From the NCBI GenBank assembly GCA_016295545.1, contig JAEDLA010000046.1:1-8888 (forward strand): DNA of 8,888 bases. Reading direction: 5' to 3'. Under the pieces are notes generated by a model. It saw nothing but the letters and a program-made list of their open reading frames with translations, was not told where the DNA came from and ran no database searches. A program made the position numbers and the translations under genes. This document shows, piece after piece, positions 1-5,464 of this stretch; position 1 is the first letter of the stretch, and each line of letters begins with the position of its first letter. Origin of the DNA: Oscillospiraceae bacterium (lineage in GTDB: Bacteria; Bacillota; Clostridia; Oscillospirales; Ruminococcaceae).

Positions 1-205
1 TTTTGTTTTCTTTAAGATTTTTGTTCAGCTTTTCCTCGTCAGTGATAGAGCCTACACGAACCATGAAAAACTCGTCAAGATTGCTCTGATATATAGACGA
101 AAAGGTAAGCCTTTCAAGAAGCGGAACGTCCGGAGAAGACGCCTCCTCAAGAACTCTTTTATTGAATTTGAGCCAGGAAAGCTCACGGTTTTCAAGATAT
201 TCCAT
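1..205 (-). CDS. ppk1: Polyphosphate kinase 1, N-terminal fragment (cut by window edge)
   Basis: Only the first 68 codons are in the window; the gene runs off the left edge. The translation starts [15 protein letters not shown] and continues with PLLERL and [11 protein letters not shown], the hallmark N-terminal blocks of Ppk1, which makes inorganic polyphosphate from ATP reversibly at the membrane or in the cytoplasm. Asn42 in SNLDEFF lines up with the ATP-contacting Asn of the E. coli enzyme (family knowledge). The histidine that is autophosphorylated lies in the missing part, so activity cannot be judged. The ATG at 205 is supported by an ACGGAGG ribosome site about four bases upstream. 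A near-consensus sigma-A promoter lies at 278-306, giving a leader of roughly 65 bases. The gene is divergent from hsp20, and the two share a 328-base intergenic region with a CIRCE operator. Confidence 0.93.
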   Translation of the reverse strand, partial: MEYLENRELSWLKFNKRVLEEASSPDVPLLERLTFSSIYQSNLDEFFMVRVGSITDEEKLNKNLKENK

Positions 206-277
206 AAAACCTCCGTAATATTTATAACCTGTCACTGTTTCAGGAACAGGATAATAATTTATATTATACTTAATTGT

Positions 278-306
278 ATTATACATCTTTTTGTGCAAAG
301 TGTCAA
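278..306 (-). promoter_or_regulatory. Sigma-A promoter of ppk1
   Basis: Read on the - strand, TTGACA (306-301) and TATAAT (283-278) are separated by exactly 17 bases, so both hexamers match the consensus in full. Transcription should begin near 270 and read into ppk1. A second TATAAT-like hexamer just downstream lacks a matching -35 box. Confidence 0.85.
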
Positions 307-358
307 GCAATAAAAGGTTAAGTTTACGTAATAAATTTCAGTTTCCGTTCTGCAACGA

Positions 359-385
359 TTAGCACTCTCACCTGTAGAGTGCTAA
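359..385 (+). promoter_or_regulatory. CIRCE operator (HrcA binding site) upstream of hsp20
   Basis: The sequence is TTAGCACTC, nine spacer bases, then GAGTGCTAA. This is a perfect match to the classical CIRCE inverted repeat, TTAGCACTC-N9-GAGTGCTAA, bound by the heat-shock repressor HrcA. It lies 148 bases before the hsp20 ATG and about 50 bases upstream of the ppk1 -35 box. Release of HrcA on heat stress would be expected to induce hsp20. An effect on ppk1 is possible but unsupported. CIRCE more often controls groESL and dnaK operons; control of an Hsp20 gene is inferred here from position. Confidence 0.95.
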
Positions 386-533
386 CTTTCTTCAAAACAT
401 CACAAAAGCATAATATTTCAAACATAAAAGGGCAGTATTATATAGACAATGAAACGAAAGGAATGATACCAATGGAAATTCAGTGAACCACAGGCAGAAA
501 CAACAATAAACTTCCCATTAAGGAGGAATTTTT

Positions 534-959
534 ATGTATGGACTTACACCTTTTGAAAATAACGGATTCGGACTTTTCAACCCTTTCAGAGACTTTGAGA
601 CCGACTTTTTCAGCAACTCAATGCCTATGAATTTCTGCAGAACAGACATCAAGGACGAGGGTGACAAATACGTTATGGAGGCGGAGCTGCCCGGCTTTGA
701 CAAGGAGGACATCAACCTCGATATTAAAGGCGGCTGTCTTGTAATATCCGCCGAGCACAAAACCGAAAATGAATCCAAAAATGAAAACGGAAAATATATC
801 CGCAAGGAGCGCACTTACGGCTCATACCAGAGAAGCTTTGATATTTCCGGAGTTGACGCTGACAGAATCAGCGCAGCTTACAACAGCGGAATCCTGACAA
901 TCGCTCTGCCGAAGAAACAGTCTCATGAGCCTGAGACAAAACGGCTTGAAATAAAGTAA
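534..959 (+). CDS. hsp20: Small heat shock protein, Hsp20/alpha-crystallin family
   Basis: The product has 141 residues, typical for bacterial Hsp20. It is an ATP-independent holdase chaperone that forms oligomers and keeps unfolding proteins soluble in the cytoplasm. The short N-terminal arm (about residues 1-34) is rich in Phe, Asn and Gly (NNGFGLFNPF). The alpha-crystallin domain spans about residues 36-128, with YVMEAELPGFDKEDI, the YIRKERTYGSYQRSF block and the closing AAYNSGILTIALPK (the A-x-x-x-G-I-L signature). The tail ends KRLEIK, where L-E-I fits the C-terminal I/V-x-I/V motif that docks onto a neighbouring subunit. An AAGGAGG site at 520-526 sets the ATG at 534. The gene is monocistronic, follows a perfect CIRCE element, and ends at a strong terminator shared with the convergent dpaB. 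Confidence 0.95.
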   Translation: MYGLTPFENNGFGLFNPFRDFETDFFSNSMPMNFCRTDIKDEGDKYVMEAELPGFDKEDINLDIKGGCLVISAEHKTENESKNENGKYIRKERTYGSYQRSFDISGVDADRISAAYNSGILTIALPKKQSHEPETKRLEIK

Positions 960-965
960 AAAAAT

Positions 966-1002
966 GGAGACAGTGCCTGCAAAGGGTACTGTCTCCGTTT
1001 TT
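966..1002. terminator. Bidirectional rho-independent terminator between hsp20 and dpaB
   Basis: Positions 966-977 pair with 985-996 in a 12-bp stem with one G-U pair (outer part GGAGACAGT/ACTGTCTCC) and a loop of about seven bases. On the + strand a GTTTTTG tract follows (997-1003). On the - strand the stem is followed by ATTTTTTTAC, ending just inside the hsp20 stop region. Both convergent genes stop within a few bases of it, so it should end transcripts from both sides. Confidence 0.88.
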
Positions 1003-1003
1003 G

Positions 1004-1594
1004 TCACCGGTGATAGATGATAGGACGAAGCTGTACTCCGTTCAGTGCAGCAGTTACAGCATCTGGAATCATTGAAAACTCCGCAACAAGTGAAGCAGGC
1101 TTCAATTCGCAGTCGTCCTGAACCATAGGCACAAAATAGTAATTCTTACGATTGAAAAGCTGTCCCAGATTTTTTGCCGAGCCAAGCAGCGAATCATTGG
1201 ACGCTATGGCAAGAAGAACAGGTTTTCCGCTTCTCAGGTGGGATTTCACAGCCATTGTAGCGCAGGAATCAGTAATGCTTGCCGTCAGCTTTGCCGCCGT
1301 ATTTGATGTACAGGGCGCAACAACAATAATATCCGTCATATTTTTCGGACCGATAGGCTCAGCCTCCGCAATGGTGGAAATTACTCCTCTGCCGCATATT
1401 TTCTCGAATCGCCGGACGTTTTCCTCCGCAGTACCGAAGCGTGTGGTAATGGACGAAGCGTTCTCCGACATGACAGGAATCAGCTCCGCTCCCATATCAC
1501 GAAGAATCTCAGCCTGCTCAAAGCTTTTTTCAAAGGTGCAGAAAGAACCGGTCAGCACATAGCCGATTTTCAGTCCCTCAAATTTTTTCTCCAT
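1004..1594 (-). CDS. spoVFB (dpaB): Dipicolinate synthase subunit B (flavoprotein-like)
   Basis: The product has 196 residues, the usual length for DpaB. With DpaA it forms dipicolinate synthase, which oxidises dihydrodipicolinate to dipicolinic acid in the mother cell; the acid is then imported into the spore core. It carries the flavoprotein-fold features of the family: KIGYVLTGSFCTF near the N-terminus, IGPKNMTDIIVVAPCTSNTAAKL (residues 81-103) and SGKPVLLAIASND (122-134). I place the start at ATG 1594 rather than GTG 1600, because an AAAGGAG site at 1603-1609 is eight bases from the ATG but only two from the GTG. The gene overlaps the 3' end of dpaA by 17 bases, indicating translational coupling. 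Unlike in Bacillus, no asd/dapG/dapA genes follow; a terminator and convergent hsp20 do. Confidence 0.95.
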   Translation of the reverse strand: MEKKFEGLKIGYVLTGSFCTFEKSFEQAEILRDMGAELIPVMSENASSITTRFGTAEENVRRFEKICGRGVISTIAEAEPIGPKNMTDIIVVAPCTSNTAAKLTASITDSCATMAVKSHLRSGKPVLLAIASNDSLLGSAKNLGQLFNRKNYYFVPMVQDDCELKPASLVAEFSMIPDAVTAALNGVQLRPIIYHR

Positions 1595-2447
1595 GCTCAC
1601 TGCTCCTTTCCCCGATCATTCCGCTGATTGTATCAGCGATTATCTCTCCGGCAGTTACAGGAGCAGTTTTCCCCGGAAGTCCCAGTGCCCACACAGCACG
1701 TATTCCAAGCTCCGCAGCGGCTTCAAAGTCGATACCTCCGGGCTTTGAAGCAAGGTCTATAAAAAGTGTATCCCTGCTGAAACTGCTCAGAAGCTCACGG
1801 TCGAATATCAGTGCCGGAACAGTATTGAAAACAAGGTCGTAACGGCAGTCAATATCCGAAATTAAACAGCTTTTCACTCCGGCTGCCTTTGCCCTTGCCC
1901 TGCCCTGAGCATTCCGCACAGCCGCAGTTACATCTGCTCCAAAGCCTTTCAGGATATTTGCAAGAGCTGCGCCTATTCTGCCGAAGCCTGTTATAAGTAC
2001 ATTCAGTCCGCTTATAGTCACAGGCAGCTCCTCAAGAGCAATTTGTACAGCTCCCTCAGCGGAGGGCACAGCGTTAAGAAGATTAAGCTCCTCACGGCAC
2101 ATATAGTCGCATATCTCATTGGCACAGACAATATCACGCAGTCCGCAGTCAGCCTTTCCGGCAAAGATAACGCCCTCCGGTTTAAGCAGAGAAAGTATCT
2201 CGGAAATATGAAGCTTTCTCTCACTGCATGGTGCATTCAGCATTCCCTCAGAATCAAGAGGCGGTACAGGAAGTACAGCATAATCGAAGCAGAACTCCTC
2301 CTCAGGTCGGTTCAGTTGTATATCAGGAGGGAAGTAATCCCTGCCGAAGCCTCTGACCGAAACCTGATATTTCTCAGAAAGCCGGCGTGCGCAGTAAAGC
2401 TGACGCAGATCTCCGCCGGCTATAAGTATTTTCTTTTTATTTATCAT
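1578..2447 (-). CDS. spoVFA (dpaA): Dipicolinate synthase subunit A (NAD(P)-binding)
   Basis: The product has 289 residues, close to the family norm. It is the dehydrogenase-like subunit of dipicolinate synthase. The N-terminal domain starts KKILIAGGDLRQLYCARRL, typical of DpaA. The motif NAVPSAEGAVQ is at 126-136. A Rossmann fold follows, with GFGRIG at 154-159 (the GxGxxG nucleotide-binding turn). The C-terminal part has DLASKPGGIDF (231-241) and ALGLPGKTAPVTAG (254-267), both characteristic of the family. The ATG at 2447 is preceded by GGAG seven bases away. It is first in a two-gene operon with dpaB. A sigma-K-like promoter about 80 bases upstream fits the late mother-cell timing of this operon in Bacillus subtilis. 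A MITE-like repeat lies just beyond that promoter. Confidence 0.95.
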   Translation of the reverse strand: MINKKKILIAGGDLRQLYCARRLSEKYQVSVRGFGRDYFPPDIQLNRPEEEFCFDYAVLPVPPLDSEGMLNAPCSERKLHISEILSLLKPEGVIFAGKADCGLRDIVCANEICDYMCREELNLLNAVPSAEGAVQIALEELPVTISGLNVLITGFGRIGAALANILKGFGADVTAAVRNAQGRARAKAAGVKSCLISDIDCRYDLVFNTVPALIFDRELLSSFSRDTLFIDLASKPGGIDFEAAAELGIRAVWALGLPGKTAPVTAGEIIADTISGMIGERSSEHGEKI

Positions 2448-2469
2448 ATAATATCTCCGTTCATGGAAG

Positions 2470-2499
2470 TCCGGCAGTCTCAGAAAGGTGTTTGCCGGA
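2470..2499 (-). other. Hairpin in the dpaA mRNA leader
   Basis: TCCGGCA (2470-2476) and TGCCGGA (2493-2499) are perfect 7-bp inverted arms around a 16-base loop, lying between the predicted transcription start and the dpaA ribosome site. It lacks a U-tract, so it is not a terminator. It could stabilise the message or be incidental. Confidence 0.4.
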
Positions 2500-2529
2500 T
2501 TTATTTTTTACGGGAATTATCCCTCTGTA

Positions 2530-2558
2530 TATTATATGATACTGTGAGTAAAAGGTGC
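2530..2558 (-). promoter_or_regulatory. Candidate sigma-K promoter of dpaA-dpaB
   Basis: On the - strand GCACC (2558-2554) is followed, 16 bases after its AC(C) core, by CATATAATA (2538-2530). This matches the sigma-K pattern AC-N16/17-CATAnnnTA. The -10 also resembles the sigma-E form, so the safe statement is a mother-cell promoter. In Bacillus the spoVF operon is sigma-K dependent, which agrees. Start would be near 2523, leaving a leader of about 75 bases. Confidence 0.6.
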
Positions 2559-2598
2559 TGACAGCTCCCTCACTCAGATTAATTTTTACTTTTCGGTG

Positions 2599-2766
2599 TT
2601 ATTTTAGGGGGACGCTGTCTCCCTTACCCCCTGCCAAAGGGACATTGTCCCTTTGGAATCCCCCGTCTCATATTGATATACCCCATAAAGGGGTATATCA
2701 ATATGAGGAGGACTCAAAGAAACATTGTCCATTGGCAAAAATTAGGGAAATAATCCCCTTAAATAA
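2599..2766 (+). repeat. MITE-like palindromic repeat, copy 1
   Basis: This 168-bp non-coding element is bounded by near-perfect 12-bp terminal inverted repeats, TTATTTTAGGGG (2599-2610) and CCCCTTAAATAA (2755-2766), with one mismatch. Inside are three hairpins: 2607-2623 (7 bp, one G-U), 2634-2656 (arms CCAAAGGGACA/TGTCCCTTTGG around one base) and 2667-2707 (18-bp arms). A degenerate internal inverted pair also links TGCCAAAGGGACA (2632-2644) with the TGTCCATTGGCA end (2726-2737). A second copy in opposite orientation begins at 8750. The central 108 bases match it at 103 positions. No transposase and no obvious target-site duplication are visible, so mobility is inferred from form and copy number only. 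Confidence 0.75.
2667..2707. repeat. 18-bp perfect palindrome inside repeat copy 1
   Basis: CTCATATTGATATACCCC (2667-2684), loop ATAAA, then its exact complement (2690-2707). T2674 pairs with A2700. In the other copy the equivalent pair is C8819-G8845, so both partners changed together. After the stem comes GAGGA, giving a ribosome-site-like GAGGAGGA, but no start codon lies at a suitable distance. Confidence 0.9.
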
Positions 2767-2916
2767 TATCAAAAAGTAAAATCAAAATAGCTTGAAGAAC
2801 CGACATATTTCGCAGGCAGCAAGAAAATTTTCACATCGTTGTATCAGCCGACGCAGTATGACAAATATCACGTTATTTTTCTGGTATAATAATAATATGA
2901 CATGATATAGCGACAA

Positions 2917-3357
2917 TTATTGTTTTTCTTTAGAACAAAAGTGCTGGACTGCCGCAATTATGACCGTCAAAGCCACGGGAACAGCCGCCGGAAGAAGCCT
3001 GTCCCTGTACATATCGCTGACCGGCTGGAGTGTTCTGGCGACTGTCCAGCCGCATCTGTCGGCGTGTTCAGCAAGCCTGATGAGCATAGCCTTGCAAAGT
3101 CCGAAGCCGGAAAAAGAACATACTGCGGAAACTAAGTTTTTCCTGAGACAGCAGAGCACTGCTCCGGCAGTCATTAATCCCCCCGAAGCAATCAGAAGTA
3201 TGCCTGTTATGCAGAGACTTTCACCGTAGCTTTCACGGTTAAATACAAGTCCTGCTCCGGACAGCGTGACAAAGGTCAGCGGATAAACGGCAGTCAGAAG
3301 AATTAATATTATTTTAAAAATGAAAATTATAGTATCAGTTTTTCGGATTTTTTTCAT
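2917..3357 (-). CDS. Small multi-spanning membrane protein, function unknown
   Basis: I do not recognise this family. The product has 146 residues: a basic N-terminus (MKKIRK), hydrophobic segments at about 9-33, 47-70 and 121-140, a weaker one at about 75-95, and a polar stretch at about 96-120 (HADRCGWTVART to MYRDR). It is probably an integral membrane protein with three or four helices. The ATG at 3357 is preferred because GAGGAAA lies about seven bases upstream; the in-frame TTG at 3381 has no such site. It is divergent from spoIVB, in a 176-base gap where both genes have candidate promoters, and points toward the dpaA operon. The position between two sporulation loci makes a sporulation role imaginable, but nothing in the protein shows it. 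Its candidate promoter looks like sigma-A. Confidence 0.7.
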   Translation of the reverse strand: MKKIRKTDTIIFIFKIILILLTAVYPLTFVTLSGAGLVFNRESYGESLCITGILLIASGGLMTAGAVLCCLRKNLVSAVCSFSGFGLCKAMLIRLAEHADRCGWTVARTLQPVSDMYRDRLLPAAVPVALTVIIAAVQHFCSKEKQ

Positions 3358-3398
3358 GAAAGATTTCCTCGTTACAAACAATAAATTTTCAGAGGTCT

Positions 3399-3427
3399 AT
3401 TATGGAATTAAAAATCACCAAAGTCTA
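3399..3427 (-). promoter_or_regulatory. Candidate sigma-A promoter of the 2917-3357 gene
   Basis: On the - strand TAGACT (3427-3422, four of six to consensus) and CATAAT (3404-3399, five of six) are 17 bases apart. The start would be near 3392, giving a leader of about 35 bases. The -35 match is modest. Confidence 0.4.
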
Positions 3428-3453
3428 TAAAAAAATCTGCGACTAATTCACTG

Positions 3454-3482
3454 TCATAAAACTCAGCGGCATTATCATAATA
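3454..3482 (+). promoter_or_regulatory. Candidate sigma-G (forespore) promoter of spoIVB
   Basis: CATAATA (3476-3482) fits the sigma-G -10 pattern CATwhTA. TCATA (3454-3458) matches four of five bases of the -35 pattern GhATr at 17-base spacing. spoIVB is under sigma-F and sigma-G control in Bacillus, which supports the reading. Start near 3489 leaves a leader of about 45 bases. Confidence 0.5.
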
Positions 3483-3533
3483 TTGTTGGGGCAAATTCTG
3501 ATACAGACAAAGGAAAGGAAGTTAATGCTTTAA

Positions 3534-4763
3534 ATGGATAAAAAAAGAAAAATCGTAAAATCCGCCGCTGTCTTATTATCCGCAGCTACTCTGATGTTAT
3601 TCGGTACAGCTGAATATTACTCTCAGAAGCTGCCGGAAAAACTTACAGCTGACTGCGGTGAGCAGATAAAAATTGCGGAATACCCGGAAATTTCCTGTGC
3701 AAGCTTTTCCGGCACAGCTTCTGCAGCGGCTGAGACATTTCCTGTTTCAAGACAGGCTACTCTTGCGCTTTTCGGAGCCATACCTGTAAAAAATATCGAA
3801 ATACGTGAAGCGGAAGCTCCTGTGCTTGTTGCCGGAGGAAATCCCTTTGGCATAAAGCTGCTCATGGACGGCGTTATGGTTACGGGACTTGGGGAGCTGA
3901 TAAATGAAAATAACGAAAACTGCTGTCCGGCGGCAGAGGCTGACATAAGAAAAGGTGATATTATACGGACTGCGGACAATATTGAAGTTACGTCAAATTC
4001 TCAGCTTCAGGACATTATAGGCAGCTCCGGCGGCAGGACTATAAAGCTGTCGGTAAACCGTGACGGTCATGAATTTACAGCATTTCTCCAGCCGGTCTAT
4101 TCCAGAGCTGACAGGTGCTGGCGAGGCGGAATGTGGGTTCGTGACAGTGTGGCAGGAATCGGCACAATGACCTTTATCAACAAGGAAACAGGCGAATTTG
4201 CCGGTCTGGGACACCCGATATGCGACGCTGATACAGGCGAAACTGTGCCCCTGTCAAGCGGCGAAGCTGTTCCTGTGGAGATTACTGACGCCCGAAAAGG
4301 TGAAACAGGTATTCCCGGCGAATTAAAGGGAATTTTTACTTCATCAACGGCGCTGGGCAGTCTTGACCGCAATAACGGCTGCGGAGTTTTCGGAAAGCTT
4401 ACACCAGAAGCTAAAGAAATGCTTTGCAGCGGCGGCAGGGAATTCAAAATGGGCTACCGTCAGGAAGTAAGCACCGGTGCAGCTCAGATTTATACGACAA
4501 TTTCAGGCAGTGAACCGGAGCTTTACGATATTGAGATAGAAAGCGTGGATTACACTGCCGGAGACAGTACAAAAAATATGATAATCCGCATAACCGACAG
4601 CCGGCTTATTGAAGCAACCGGCGGAATAGTTCAGGGAATGAGCGGCAGTCCCATAATACAGAATGACAGGCTTATCGGAGCTGTTACTCATGTTTTTGTA
4701 GCTGAGCCATCAAAGGGATATGGTATTTTTGCTGAAAATATGGAGTCATACTTCAAGGGATAG
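3534..4763 (+). CDS. spoIVB: SpoIVB signalling serine protease (peptidase S55) with PDZ domain
   Basis: The product has 409 residues (426 in B. subtilis). SpoIVB is secreted from the forespore into the space between the spore membranes, where it cleaves the inhibitory complex (SpoIVFA) and so triggers pro-sigma-K processing in the mother cell. A basic start and a hydrophobic segment at about 7-28 give a membrane anchor or signal. A PDZ domain spans about 103-188 (ADIRKGDIIRTADNIEV). The S55 domain begins near VAGIGTMTFINKETG. The catalytic triad is intact: His227 in GLGHPI, Asp355 in IRITD and Ser370 in GGIVQGMSGSPI. The Asp-Ser spacing of 15 is the same as in B. subtilis (363/378). An in-frame stop just before ATG 3534 excludes an earlier start; the AAAGGAAG site is slightly far, at about 12-13 bases. 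spo0A, the usual downstream neighbour, is absent. Confidence 0.96.
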   Translation: MDKKRKIVKSAAVLLSAATLMLFGTAEYYSQKLPEKLTADCGEQIKIAEYPEISCASFSGTASAAAETFPVSRQATLALFGAIPVKNIEIREAEAPVLVAGGNPFGIKLLMDGVMVTGLGELINENNENCCPAAEADIRKGDIIRTADNIEVTSNSQLQDIIGSSGGRTIKLSVNRDGHEFTAFLQPVYSRADRCWRGGMWVRDSVAGIGTMTFINKETGEFAGLGHPICDADTGETVPLSSGEAVPVEITDARKGETGIPGELKGIFTSSTALGSLDRNNGCGVFGKLTPEAKEMLCSGGREFKMGYRQEVSTGAAQIYTTISGSEPELYDIEIESVDYTAGDSTKNMIIRITDSRLIEATGGIVQGMSGSPIIQNDRLIGAVTHVFVAEPSKGYGIFAENMESYFKG

Positions 4764-4782
4764 TTCCGTCACTGTTCAGGAT

Positions 4783-4812
4783 AACAAAACGGGCGTTACA
4801 AAAGTAACGCCC
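4783..4812 (-). terminator. Rho-independent terminator of ptsH
   Basis: GGGCGTTAC (4791-4799), a four-base loop, and GTAACGCCC (4804-4812) form a perfect 9-bp stem. On the - strand it is followed by GTTTTGTTAT, a short U-rich tail, so it ends the ptsH transcript. On the + strand no U-tract follows. It may still serve convergent spoIVB weakly. Confidence 0.8.
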
Positions 4813-4832
4813 AAAGTGTGGTTGTGAACAAT

Positions 4833-5105
4833 TTATCTGTTTTCTTCGCTGAATCCGCTGTCTACAAGCTCAACAAGAGCGTCAACAGCTGCTCTCTCGT
4901 CTGCTCCGTCTGCGATAACCTTGATACCTGTACCGCCAACAATACCGAGCGAAAGAATACCGAGCAAGCTCTTTGCATTTACTCTGCGCTCTTCTTTTTC
5001 AATCCAGATAGACGATTTAAATTCGTTAGCCTTCTGAATAAAGAAGGTTGCAGGTCTTGCGTGAAGTCCAACCTGATTCTTAACCATTACTTCTCTGACA
5101 AACAT
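4833..5105 (-). CDS. ptsH: Phosphocarrier protein HPr
   Basis: The product has 90 residues, the normal HPr size. HPr passes phosphate from enzyme I to sugar-specific PTS permeases through His15. In Firmicutes, when phosphorylated on Ser46 by HPr kinase, it is the co-repressor of CcpA. Both sites are at their canonical numbers: His15 in VGLHARPATF and Ser46 in AKSLLGILSLGI. Having His15 rules out the regulatory paralogue Crh. The ATG at 5105 is chosen because AGGAGA lies about seven bases upstream, whereas the in-frame TTG at 5111 almost abuts it. The gene stands alone, with its own promoter (5183-5211) and terminator; ptsI is not next to it in this window. It may therefore act mainly in regulation, but this cannot be told from the window. 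Confidence 0.96.
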   Translation of the reverse strand: MFVREVMVKNQVGLHARPATFFIQKANEFKSSIWIEKEERRVNAKSLLGILSLGIVGGTGIKVIADGADERAAVDALVELVDSGFSEENR

Positions 5106-5434
5106 ATACAACTCTCCTATTCTGTATGCTGTTTCACCATGACGGCTAACAGCTTTGCAAATTATTCCACTTGCTGATTATAATTATACAGACATTTCAG
5201 CGCATAGTCAACGGATTTTTTGCTATAAATCCACAGTTTTCATTAAATTCTACATTTAGGTTAAATGCACCATGATTTTTTTTAGTTTGCTTGTTAATAT
5301 TCACCACAAAAAAATGTTGACAGACTTTAGTGAACTTCAACAGCATTCAACAATTCATTATGTGAAATTCCTCTAAACGCAGAACGAGAATCGGTTACAA
5401 CTTCCTGAATTTTACGCTCACGTAATATTTTTCT
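5106..5434. other. Intergenic region ptsH/trmD
   Basis: The 329 AT-rich bases hold the ptsH promoter (5183-5211). The rest shows nothing firm. A TTGACA at 5317-5322 (+ strand) has no -10 box at 16-18 bases. The small hairpin TTACG/CGTAA (5412-5425) lacks a U-tract and is too weak to call as the trmD terminator. Confidence 0.6.
5183..5211 (-). promoter_or_regulatory. Sigma-A promoter of ptsH
   Basis: On the - strand TTGACT (5211-5206) and TATAAT (5188-5183) are separated by 17 bases: five of six and six of six to consensus. The start would be near 5176, with a leader of about 70 bases. I see no cre operator in it. Confidence 0.85.
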
Positions 5435-5464
5435 TTATATTTTCTTTATGTTTTCTTTATATTT
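5432..5464. repeat. Three 11-bp tandem units across the trmD stop codon
   Basis: TCTTTATATTT, TCTTTATGTTT and TCTTTATATTT follow each other directly (one difference). They cover the last nine codons and the stop of trmD plus a few bases beyond. Eleven is not a multiple of three, so a gain or loss of one unit would alter the reading frame of the Lys/Glu-rich tail (KYKENIKKI). Confidence 0.85.

Larger units (their letters stand above)
206..533. other. Divergent intergenic region ppk1/hsp20
   Basis: This AT-rich stretch holds the ppk1 promoter (- strand, 278-306), the CIRCE operator (359-385) and an unusually long apparent leader before hsp20. I found no convincing -35/-10 pair for hsp20. AT-rich candidates such as CATAAT at 409-414 lack a recognisable -35 box at the right distance. 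Two overlapping micro-frames (449-466 and 463-486) sit behind a GAAAGGA-like site, but they encode only five and seven residues and may be chance. Confidence 0.6.
2448..2916. other. Gene-free region between dpaA and the 2917-3357 gene
   Basis: The region holds, from left to right, the dpaA leader with a hairpin (2470-2499), the sigma-K-like promoter (2530-2558), the MITE-like repeat (2599-2766) and about 150 AT-rich bases (2767-2916). In the last part I see only an isolated extended -10 box (TGgTATAAT, 2882-2890, + strand) with no -35 partner. There is no clear terminator for the membrane gene that reads leftward into this region. Confidence 0.6.

Noticed and set aside
463..486. Seven-codon leader gene before hsp20
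   Set aside because: It has an acceptable ribosome site, but is too short to support as a coding gene and shows no attenuator or regulatory residues.
1152..1562. 136-codon + strand open frame opposite dpaB
   Set aside because: It lies wholly antisense to a clear dpaB gene and shows no family motif or ribosome site.
1594..1600. GTG at 1600 as the dpaB start
   Set aside because: The ribosome site is only two bases from it, against eight for ATG 1594.
2555..2779. 74-codon + strand open frame through the repeat
   Set aside because: It is made of palindromic repeat sequence, its tail simply follows the hairpins, and it has no ribosome site; it is a by-product of the repeat.
3623..3979. 118-codon - strand open frame opposite spoIVB
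   Set aside because: SpoIVB on the other strand has its catalytic residues and domain order intact; the antisense frame has no motif.
4818..5177. 119-codon + strand open frame opposite ptsH
   Set aside because: It is antisense to a confident HPr gene and runs over its promoter; composition is a shadow of that gene.
5317..5322. TTGACA as a + strand promoter
   Set aside because: No -10-like hexamer occurs at 16-18 bases and no + strand gene follows.
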